In this document: positions 1-5,872 of the stretch, one piece after another
Numbering within the stretch: position 1 is the stretch's first letter
Layout: every line of letters starts with the position of its first letter
Source: Leptospira kirschneri serovar Cynopteri str. 3522 CT
Lineage (GTDB): Bacteria; Spirochaetota; Leptospiria; Leptospirales; Leptospiraceae
DNA: 5,872 nucleotides
Assembly: GCF_000243695.2 (NCBI RefSeq)
Contig: NZ_AHMN02000014.1
Span: 1-5,872, forward strand
Reading direction: 5' to 3'
Position numbers and translations under genes: made by a program
Notes under the pieces: generated by a model
Databases searched by the model: none
What the model was told of the DNA's origin: nothing
What the model saw: only the letters and a program-made list of their open reading frames with translations

Positions 1-148
1 AGATCTATAATCTTTTTTAAGAGACTTAATCTGTGGGAACTAACACAAATTTTATGATTCACAACTGAATACTTTATTCCAATACTTCAAAATTGTAAGA
101 ACTACCACTCATTTAACAATGAATTCACGTTCAGTTTACTCAAAAGTA

Positions 149-675
149 TTAGAAATGTTGAATCACTACTTTAATTGATTCCGAACTTTTAGCGGTCGCA
201 AACGCCTGATTCAATTCTTCAGGTGAATAAAAATGAGTTATCATATTCTTTTCAAGCGCTTCTAAAACCTTTTTGTTTTCCTGTAATAGTTTGATTGCAA
301 GTTGAAAATTCCCACATCGAGAAGAACGAATCGACTTTCCAGAATTCAAAAATTCTAATATATTATTTTTTTCGGATTTTCCCTGAAAAAGGATAGCTCC
401 TCTTGGACGTATCAGAGAATTTTCGTGACTTCGATTTGGACGAATCAAAAGATCAATCTCTTCGACGGTACCTGCAATTCCCAAATCGAAACGAGGAATT
501 CGCCCTCGAAAGTCCTCGGTCAATAGTATTTTTTCGGCGTCTTCAATTTTACCATAATATACTTTGAAATGAGAAGGTAATATCATCTTTCCTGCATTAG
601 GCGCTACATATATAGTACGATTTTCTTTTGCCCAATGAAAGTTCAAATTTTCATCGGTGAATTTTAAAAGACTAA
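149..675 (-). pseudogene. 3' half of a medium-chain dehydrogenase-like gene, cut by the IS (left copy)
   Basis: About 175 codons of host sequence read away from the IS on the minus strand and end at a TAA (149-151). The C-terminal part (…MITHFYSPEELNQAF… then …ESIKVVIQHF) has the look of the end of medium-chain alcohol/polyol dehydrogenases, where a 'ITHRF…EEINEAF…IKVVI' pattern is usual. An upstream FDLGIAG…IRPRGAILFQG stretch fits the last strands of the Rossmann domain. Such proteins are normally about 340 residues, so the GroES-like catalytic domain and the start of the NAD-binding domain are missing. The first residues of the open frame (VLRPA) come from the IS end, not from the gene. 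The frame stays open into the IS as far as a TTG at 734-736, but there is no ribosome binding site, so it is probably not expressed. The family call is moderate; the truncation is clear. Confidence 0.6.
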
Positions 676-692
676 GAGCCGGTCTCAAAACT
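676..692. repeat. Left terminal inverted repeat of the IS
   Basis: GAGCCGGTCTCAAAACT, identical to the reverse complement of 1524-1540. Because the flanking DNA is also mirrored, the outer limit of the terminal repeat is set by similarity to IS427-group ends, not by loss of pairing. Only the inner limit (692/693) is directly visible. Confidence 0.75.
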
Positions 693-728
693 GGTTGTAC
701 TTTTGAATCGTAATTATTTACTTGTGAA

Positions 729-1525
729 ATGGACAAATATTATTCAGAGATACCGGATGGACTTTGGAAACAAATAGCCCCATTGATCCCGAAAGAAAAG
801 GTAAATCCGAAAGGAGGTCGCAATCGAGTACCAACACGATTAGTAATGGCCGGTATCATCTATCGAATGAAAACAGGCTGTCAGTGGCGTGCCATTCCGA
901 ATGAGTTTGGATCTGGCCAAACTTGTCACAGAAGATTTCAAGAATGGGAACGAGCAGGAGTATTCAAAAAGATTTATAAATCTATTTTAAAATATTATGA
1001 TGTAAAGAATCAGATAGCATGGGACTGGGCTTCGATGGATTCGGCAATGGTTAAAGCTCCCAAAGGGGGAGCTTAACTGGGAAAAACCCTACAGACCGTG
1101 CCAAATTGGGGGTTAAACGGCATATTCTTACAGATGGAAATGGAATTCCTTTGGCCATAACATTGAGTGGAGCCAATGTTCATGATAAACACGCTGTAAA
1201 AGATACGTTGAATTCAATCCTGATTTTTTCCGGTAGAAGAAAAAAGAAACCAAAACATCTTTGTTTAGATAAAGGATATGATTTCAAAGATATAGAAGTT
1301 TTAATCAAAAGAAGAAACATTCAATCTCATATTCGGAAAAAAGGTGAGAAGCCTCTCATTGGTAAATATAAAGGAAAACCTAGACGATGGGTCGTTGAAA
1401 GAACTAACAGTTGGCACAATCGATTCAGGGCTATCCTAATTCGTTGGGAAAGAAAATCTGAAAATTATCTTGCATCTCTTTATCTCGCAAGCTCTATCAT
1501 TGCTTTTAACTTTTTTGATAGGTAG
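729..1525 (+). CDS. IS5-family DDE transposase, made by -1 frameshift
   Basis: Catalyses cut-and-paste or copy movement of the IS by acting on its terminal repeats. The first frame (729-1076, 115 residues) has the N-terminal region typical of IS5 transposases (YRMKTGCQWRAIP, then FQEW) and ends just after the first catalytic Asp (D104 in WASMDSAMVK). The second frame carries the second Asp (LCLDKGYD) and the Glu motif (RWVVERTNSWHNRFR). A -1 shift in the A3G5 run at 1062-1069 joins them as …KAPKGGSLTGKNPTDRAKLGVKRH…, which matches the usual family sequence around this junction, giving 265 residues. The DDE triad is therefore complete and no other lesion is visible. The start is the ATG at 729; no good Shine-Dalgarno precedes it, as is common for transposases. 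The TTG at 1106 is only the first start-like codon of the second frame and not a real start. Confidence 0.88.
1054..1076 (+). promoter_or_regulatory. Probable programmed -1 frameshift site in the transposase
   Basis: The run AAAGGGGG (1062-1069) is followed within two codons by the zero-frame stop TAA (1074-1076). The -1 frame is open from here to the end of the transposase. AAGCTCCC (1054-1061) and GGGAGCTT (1067-1074) form a perfect 8-bp stem around the run with a 5-base loop. A frameshift at an A/G run is well known for two-frame IS5 transposases; which tRNAs slip is inferred, as is any role for the hairpin. Confidence 0.7.
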
Positions 1526-1540
1526 TTTTGAGACCGGCTC
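1524..1540. repeat. Right terminal inverted repeat of the IS
   Basis: AGTTTTGAGACCGGCTC, perfect partner of 676-692. Its first two bases are the last two of the transposase stop codon TAG. Confidence 0.75.
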
Positions 1541-2067
1541 TTAGTCTTTTAAAATTCACCGATGAAAATTTGAACTTTCATTGGGCAAAAGAAAATCGTA
1601 CTATATATGTAGCGCCTAATGCAGGAAAGATGATATTACCTTCTCATTTCAAAGTATATTATGGTAAAATTGAAGACGCCGAAAAAATACTATTGACCGA
1701 GGACTTTCGAGGGCGAATTCCTCGTTTCGATTTGGGAATTGCAGGTACCGTCGAAGAGATTGATCTTTTGATTCGTCCAAATCGAAGTCACGAAAATTCT
1801 CTGATACGTCCAAGAGGAGCTATCCTTTTTCAGGGAAAATCCGAAAAAAATAATATATTAGAATTTTTGAATTCTGGAAAGTCGATTCGTTCTTCTCGAT
1901 GTGGGAATTTTCAACTTGCAATCAAACTATTACAGGAAAACAAAAAGGTTTTAGAAGCGCTTGAAAAGAATATGATAACTCATTTTTATTCACCTGAAGA
2001 ATTGAATCAGGCGTTTGCGACCGCTAAAAGTTCGGAATCAATTAAAGTAGTGATTCAACATTTCTAA
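1541..2067 (+). pseudogene. 3' half of a medium-chain dehydrogenase-like gene (right copy)
   Basis: Encodes exactly the same ~175 residues as the left copy, here on the plus strand, again reading away from the IS and ending in TAA at 2065-2067. The frame is closed just upstream by a TAG at 1519-1521 inside the IS, so it has neither a real start nor read-through from the transposase, which is in another frame. Host codons begin with the Leu-Ser-Leu-Leu-Lys-Phe stretch right after the IS end. The family assignment rests on the C-terminal pattern; no GxGxxG nucleotide-binding motif remains. It is a gene remnant, with the 5' half missing from this window. Confidence 0.6.
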
Positions 2068-2098
2068 TACTTTTGAGTAAACTGAACGTGAATTCATT

Positions 2099-2415
2099 GT
2101 TAAATGAGTGGTAGTTCTTACAATTTTGAAGTATTGGAATAAAGTATTCAGTTGTGAATCATAAAATTTGTGTTAGTTCCCACAGATTAAGTCTCTTAAA
2201 AAAGATTATAGATCTTAAAACCATCTTATCGTAGTTAAATGAGTGGTAGTTCCTACAATTTTGAAGTATTGGAATAAAGTATTCAGTTGTGAATCATAAA
2301 ATTTGTGTTAGTTCCCACAGATTAAGTCTCTTAAAAAAAATTATAGACCTTAAAACCATCTTATTGTAGTTAAACGAATAGTAGTTCCTACAATCCTAAA
2401 GTTTTGGAATGAGCT
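2099..2415. repeat. 135-bp tandem repeat, two full units and a decayed third
   Basis: Unit 1 is 2099-2233, unit 2 is 2234-2368, and a third, partial and diverged unit begins at 2369 and fades by about 2415. Units 1 and 2 differ at only four positions, all transitions. Each full unit contains two copies of the dispersed motif in its GTTCC orientation: gtggtagttcytacaa near the start and tgtgttagttcccaca about 60 bp further on. The left arm of the palindrome (bases 1-117) is a reverse copy of unit 1. No open reading frame of note is present. Confidence 0.9.
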
Positions 2416-2488
2416 AAAATTTTGAAGTTTTGGAAAGAATTAAGAGGTTCAAAAATAAAAAAACAGGAAAAATTGAATTAACCCATTT

Positions 2489-3007
<519 letters not shown>

Positions 3008-3014
3008 GTTCTTT

Positions 3015-3024
3015 CCTCCTCCTC
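3015..3024 (-). promoter_or_regulatory. Strong Shine-Dalgarno site of the 172-residue protein
   Basis: The minus strand reads GAGGAGGAGG, seven bases before the ATG. It is the best ribosome binding site in the window and settles both the reality and the start of the gene. Confidence 0.85.
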
Positions 3025-3417
3025 AGAATTCAGATCCGGAAAAAATACTACTCAAAAGGAACTTCTTTCCGAAATACCCTATGTCGCATCAAAGATCTAA
3101 CTTCTGGAGACAATCTATACTGAATATCGGACGGAACGTTGGAAAGAAATAAATTTTTTTTCCGAAATTATAAAAAAAATTAATTTTCTACTTAAGTTAA
3201 AAATCAATTTTAAAACGTAAGCGATTGAATATTCAATTCATTCAAGAACCGTAATTTTGAATTTATAAAGAACCTAAAGTTAGTTTGAAAACTATCGATT
3301 TATCATTTCTAAATAACGTGAGTTTGGTATAAGGAATCTGTTTCCTAAAATTTCGTTTTATTGTGAAAAATGGATGTGAGACTCTTACAAAACCTAAAAA
3401 TTGCCGTCAATACTAAA

Positions 3418-3435
3418 CTGTGGGAACTACCACAG
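3418..3435. repeat. Dispersed palindrome, copy with CTGTGG/CCACAG arms
   Basis: CTGTGGGAACTACCACAG: six-base perfect arms around GAACTA. The same core occurs at least eight other times in the window, including within the 135-bp units and both palindrome arms. Confidence 0.85.
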
Positions 3436-3524
3436 ATCAAAATATTACGAACAAGTTCTAAAAGTAATAGTTTCCGCACTTGAATACGAAAGGTTCAATT
3501 GTTATAAACTTCTATTTTTTAAAT

Positions 3525-3540
3525 TGTGGTAGTTCCTACA
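3525..3540. repeat. Dispersed palindrome, opposite orientation
   Basis: TGTGGTAGTTCCTACA, the reverse orientation of the motif at 3418 and 3651, with one arm base changed. Confidence 0.8.
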
Positions 3541-3650
3541 TTTAAGGAATTGATCTAGAATGTTCAGATTCCAGCTTTTTTCAGAATTATAGGTTCCTTA
3601 CGTTAAATTCACATTATCCTTAAAGTAAAAATAATCACAAAACGAGACAA

Positions 3651-3670
3651 TTTGTGGGAACTACCACAAA
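3651..3670. repeat. Dispersed palindrome, copy with TTTGTGG/CCACAAA arms
   Basis: TTTGTGGGAACTACCACAAA: seven-base perfect arms around the same GAACTA centre as the copy at 3418. The outermost arm bases differ between the two copies in a compensating way (C…G versus T…A). Confidence 0.85.
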
Positions 3671-3757
3671 TCGCGATTTTACAAATAAATTCTAGGAACT
3701 CATACTTTTAGAGAATTCGGATGAATGGTGAATCCGGGCCGGCCTCTTCTCTTTGGT

Positions 3758-3806
3758 TAATCAATTGTATGCAGTAAACATTATACAAACATGTTTCAAT
3801 TGATTA
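3758..3806. repeat. 10-bp inverted repeat TAATCAATTG / CAATTGATTA
   Basis: Perfect arms at 3758-3767 and 3797-3806 are separated by 29 bases that contain a further small palindrome, AAACATGTTT (3787-3796). The arms are too far apart and too AT-rich to be a terminator. They may be a protein-binding site or the base of a larger structure that continues into the hairpins at 3821. Confidence 0.6.
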
Positions 3807-3820
3807 TAGAACGCGGTGCA

Positions 3821-3884
<64 letters not shown>

Positions 3885-3989
3885 GCGTGCATTCATTAAG
3901 GGGTAAGATGCTGAGTTTGAAAAGAGTGTTCTACTGAGTTCCTCGCATCGATCCCTTTTACATTGAGAATTAAGTTCCTTATTAAAGGA

Positions 3990-4012
3990 AAAACCGGATT
4001 TCCTCCGGTTTT
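3990..4012 (-). terminator. Intrinsic terminator of the two-helix membrane protein gene
   Basis: AAAACCGGA (3990-3998) and TCCGGTTTT (4004-4012) form a 9-bp stem with a five-base loop, five bases after the minus-strand stop codon at 4018. On the minus strand the stem ends in a T-rich tract (CCGGTTTTTCCTTT). A second small stem, TTCCTT/AAGGAA (3975-3990), directly follows. Confidence 0.85.
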
Positions 4013-4017
4013 GAGTT

Positions 4018-4233
<216 letters not shown>

Positions 4234-4292
4234 TTTGATCCCTTTTGAATAAAATCTGTAATGAAGTAGATTTTGTAGGCAAAGCGAAAGGA

Positions 4293-4320
4293 TTCAAGTG
4301 GTTTTCGGGTTGATTAGAAT
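4293..4320 (+). promoter_or_regulatory. Possible promoter of the WYL regulator
   Basis: TTCAAG (4293-4298) and TAGAAT (4315-4320) are separated by 16 bases and lie about 25 bp before the ATG. The -10 match is good, the -35 weak. A small palindrome AGAGTCTCT (4323-4331) lies over the expected start of transcription and could be an operator half-site, but it is short. Confidence 0.35.
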
Positions 4321-4344
4321 GTAGAGTCTCTGAAAGTTTTCGCT

Positions 4345-5391
4345 ATGTCAGAAATTCAAAACTGGAACGAAGATGAGGAAGATTTTCCAATTCCCGTAAA
4401 AGAAACCGGAAAAACGGAATCTAGGCTTTCCGCATTGTTGTTCAATTTACTTACTCGTCATTCTCCGATGAGTTTTACTAAAATCCGTTCCTTACTTCCC
4501 GATCATTATCAAAATCTAGAAAATCCGGATTCGGATCGGAAAAAACTTTCCAGAGACATAGAAGAATTGGGAGAACTTGGTTTTTTGGTTCGTTCTACAC
4601 AAGAGGGGTATATTCTCGATCGAAACGTATCCAATCGGGAATTAAAATTAGATAAAGAAGAATTGAGCGTGCTTGCGGAAACAATTCTTAGATCTTATCA
4701 AGAAACACCTTCTTTAGAATTGTATTCGTTGTCTCAGAAATTATTTGAAGGAAAACTAGACATTTATCCAGAACTAGAAACGGATTTGAAAACTCAAAAG
4801 AACTTGAGTCAGGTTGAGTCAAGTGCTTCGGAAGAACTTTTAAAAAAACTTTTGGAAGCACTGAAAATAAAATCCCCAGTTCAATTTTTATATTATAAAA
4901 CTTTTCCGGAAGAAACCTATAAAGTAGAGGCGGATCCGATTCGATTGATTCGAAAAAATTCGGAAGACTATTATCTTTTAGCATATGATAGAAAGAAAAA
5001 GGAAAGAAGAAGATTTATTATTCCTAAAATCACAAAAGTAGAAACGATAGCTGAAAATCCACTCTATCAACCACAAGGACAGAAAAGGGAAAATTCTCAG
5101 GATTGGTTTTTGCATCCAACACTTTTTCAGGTTCATGAACCGATTGAAGTCGAACTCATTTGTGATCCTGAATTTTCGTATAAAGTGCGAAATTCAATAT
5201 CAGAAATTCCTTATGAAGAATTTTCCAGAGGTTCGTTTCGATTTAAAGTTACAAATCAAGAAGGACTTTTCCCATTATTGATCGAAGCGAGAGATTCGAT
5301 TCAAAAAATTTTACCTGAATCCGTAGCTGTTAACTTTCGAAGAAATGTTGAACAAATGGCAATTTATTATCGATCCTTTATAGAAAGTTAA
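4345..5391 (+). CDS. HTH-WYL-WCX transcriptional regulator, 348 residues
   Basis: A DNA-binding regulator expected to sense a ligand, often nucleic acid or a nucleotide, through its WYL domain. Residues 25-92 form a DeoR/YafY-type winged helix, with the recognition helix and wing in [19 protein letters not shown]. Residues 166-235 form the WYL domain, ending in [20 protein letters not shown]; the Trp of the signature is Tyr here (Y209-Y210-L211), while the basic cluster that binds ligand is retained. Residues 255-345 match the C-terminal WCX extension ([15 protein letters not shown]… and …[12 protein letters not shown]). Length is normal for the family. The ATG at 4345 has a weak GAAAG eight bases upstream. 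It stands alone: members of this family often come in tandem pairs, and no second copy follows. WYL regulators of this layout control DNA-damage genes (PafBC) or phage-defence operons (BrxR, CapW), but no such operon is in view. Confidence 0.88.
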   Translation: MSEIQNWNEDEEDFPIPVKETGKTESRLSALLFNLLTRHSPMSFTKIRSLLPDHYQNLENPDSDRKKLSRDIEELGELGFLVRSTQEGYILDRNVSNRELKLDKEELSVLAETILRSYQETPSLELYSLSQKLFEGKLDIYPELETDLKTQKNLSQVESSASEELLKKLLEALKIKSPVQFLYYKTFPEETYKVEADPIRLIRKNSEDYYLLAYDRKKKERRRFIIPKITKVETIAENPLYQPQGQKRENSQDWFLHPTLFQVHEPIEVELICDPEFSYKVRNSISEIPYEEFSRGSFRFKVTNQEGLFPLLIEARDSIQKILPESVAVNFRRNVEQMAIYYRSFIES

Positions 5392-5397
5392 AGTCGA

Positions 5398-5441
5398 CGG
5401 AATCCAATATAAACAATCGCAGGAATTTTATTCCGTTTTTT
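5398..5441 (+). terminator. Probable intrinsic terminator after the WYL regulator
   Basis: GGAAT-TTT-ATTCC (5422-5434) is followed by G and six T (5436-5441). An alternative longer fold pairs CGGAAT (5398-5403) with ATTCCG (5430-5435). The short stem is weak, but the position 30-50 bp after the stop codon and the T run support it. Confidence 0.5.
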
Positions 5442-5568
5442 AAATCTTATATTTGTAGGGAACGATGTTATTGTTTCATCTGGTTTAAAGTTGGATTGGA
5501 CGAGGATTATTTTTACATTTCATTCCTATATGGTATTTTATTTTCTATACGTCTCTTTTTAAAATTCA

Positions 5569-5673
5569 ATGAATGTGATCACGTTCAATTTAGAAAACAA
5601 TCGACTTAAGGCTTTTCCTAAAAAATTGCAAGAATTAAAAATTTTAGAATTAGTTAATGTGAATTCGGCGTAA
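5569..5673 (+). pseudogene. Remnant of a leucine-rich-repeat protein gene
   Basis: A 34-codon frame from ATG 5569 to TAA 5671-5673 encodes FNLENNRLKAFPKKLQELKI then LEL, which is one complete leucine-rich repeat of the type abundant in Leptospira (L…N.L..lP..l..L..L..L.L). Intact proteins carry many such repeats and usually a signal peptide; neither is present here. A stop lies three codons before the ATG in the same frame and there is no ribosome binding site. It is best read as a scrap of a larger lost gene. Confidence 0.6.
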
Positions 5674-5872
5674 AAAAATCAGGGCGAATCCGGCTTGCCA
5701 CAGGCAGCCGGACCGGACTCTTTAGCTCTGGTCAAGTTATTGTGAAACTACAGAATCAAAATCAATTTTCATAAAGTACCAATAACTTGAGTTTCCAACG
5801 CGACCTGTCGAACGACCCATGGGGAGTGAGACGCTGAGTTACTTCGAACGACCTAAAACGCGATCCGTAGAG
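5674..5872. other. Gene-free end of window with hairpins and short repeats
   Basis: No supportable gene. 5689-5712 forms a strong hairpin: TCCGGC and TGCC pair with GGCA and GCCGGA around an ACA loop, with a single bulged T. TCAAGTTATTG (5732-5742) and CAATAACTTGA (5780-5790) are an 11-bp perfect inverted repeat with 37 bases between. TCGAACGACC occurs twice, at 5808-5817 and 5844-5853. No T run follows the hairpin, so it is not a typical terminator. Confidence 0.6.

Larger units (their letters stand above)
1..692. repeat. Left arm of a large perfect inverted repeat centred on the IS
   Basis: This stretch is the reverse complement of 1524-2215 (position i pairs with 2216-i). I checked the outer end (bases 1-150), the inner end and the encoded protein, and saw no mismatch. 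Pairing stops at 693/1523, just inside the IS terminal repeat. The outer limit is unknown because the arm runs into base 1 of the window. The arm holds the 3' part of a dehydrogenase-like gene, its downstream sequence and the start of a 135-bp repeat unit. Confidence 0.95.
676..1540 (+). mobile_element. IS5-family (IS427-like) insertion sequence, 865 bp
   Basis: The element is bounded by perfect 17-bp terminal inverted repeats beginning GAGCCGGTCTCAAAACT and contains a two-frame DDE transposase filling almost the whole length. Size, the GAG…TCTCAAAA ends and the frameshifted transposase all fit the IS427 group of the IS5 family. The stop codon of the transposase overlaps the right terminal repeat by two bases. 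The flanks are …CTAA on the left and TTAG… on the right: mirror images, not a direct target duplication. That is abnormal for a simple insertion and follows from the surrounding inverted duplication. I cannot name the exact IS. Confidence 0.88.
1524..2215. repeat. Right arm of the large inverted repeat
   Basis: Reverse complement of 1-692. Unlike the left arm it continues to the right into unique and tandemly repeated chromosomal sequence, so this is likely the original locus and the left arm the added copy. That order is an inference: unit 1 of the 135-bp tandem array starts in this arm at 2099 and carries on past the arm's visible end. Confidence 0.95.

Noticed and set aside
1106..1525. Second transposase frame as a separate gene starting at TTG 1106
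   Set aside because: It lacks a ribosome binding site, and the -1 frame is open further upstream and restores conserved family sequence (GKNPTDRAKLG) only when joined to the first frame.
2099..2415. CRISPR-like array
   Set aside because: The whole 135-bp unit is repeated, with no unique spacers between short repeats, and no cas gene is present.
2440..2488. Terminator of the 172-residue gene
   Set aside because: There is a T-rich run on the minus strand (2459-2466 region), but the only stem in front of it is a weak A/T pairing; I do not call it.
3100..3165. Possible flagellar-sigma promoter on the minus strand before the 172-residue gene (CCGATATT)
   Set aside because: The -10-like block resembles the consensus, but no TAAA-type -35 lies at the required distance.
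3728..3745. Resemblance to part of a cobalamin riboswitch (GGTGAATCCGGGCCGG)
   Set aside because: The rest of the conserved core, notably the B12-box and the following CACTG-type stretch, is absent, and no gene for cobalamin metabolism follows.
4688..4984. Minus-strand open frame of 98 codons
   Set aside because: It lies wholly within the WYL regulator gene on the opposite strand, whose protein matches its family throughout; this is a shadow frame.

Overview
The window looks like the chromosome of a pathogenic spirochaete of the genus Leptospira (L. interrogans type). The grounds are low GC, long AT-rich gaps between genes, repeated intergenic motifs of the form TGTGGGAACTACCACA, a leucine-rich-repeat remnant, and an IS5-family element with a frameshifted transposase. 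The genus call is recognition of style, not a database match.

Left third (1-2215): an 865-bp IS5-family (IS427-like) insertion sequence at 676-1540 sits exactly at the centre of a long inverted duplication. Position i pairs with 2216-i from base 1 to base 692, so each arm is 692 bp, including the 17-bp terminal inverted repeat of the IS. I saw no mismatch in the stretches compared, and the arm reaches the window edge, so it may be longer. Both arms carry the same 3' half of a gene that looks like a medium-chain (zinc-type) dehydrogenase. Its 5' half is not in the window. The IS has no direct target duplication. The transposase is split into two frames that a -1 shift at an AAAGGGGG run would join into a 265-residue DDE protein.

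Next (2099-2488): a 135-bp tandem repeat (two full units and a decayed third) built from the same gtggtagttcc/gggaactaccac motif. The left arm of the palindrome copies unit 1.

Middle (2489-3007, minus): one intact, unrecognised helical protein of 172 residues with a very strong ribosome binding site. About 980 bp without a gene follow, holding palindromic repeats and, at 3730-3960, a GC-richer stretch full of inverted repeats.

Right third (3990-5872): a small two-helix membrane protein (minus) with its terminator, divergent from a full-length HTH-WYL-WCX transcriptional regulator (plus, 348 residues) with a probable terminator. After that come a 34-codon leucine-rich-repeat remnant and another structured, repeat-bearing stretch that shares short collinear motifs with 3730-3917.

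The genes do not form an obvious pathway. The window reads as an accessory or decaying region shaped by an IS and dispersed repeats, with one regulator and its divergent small membrane protein as the only plausible functional pair. I did not find a clear new defence or metabolic system. The IS-centred palindrome and the covarying palindromic repeats are the most unusual items.
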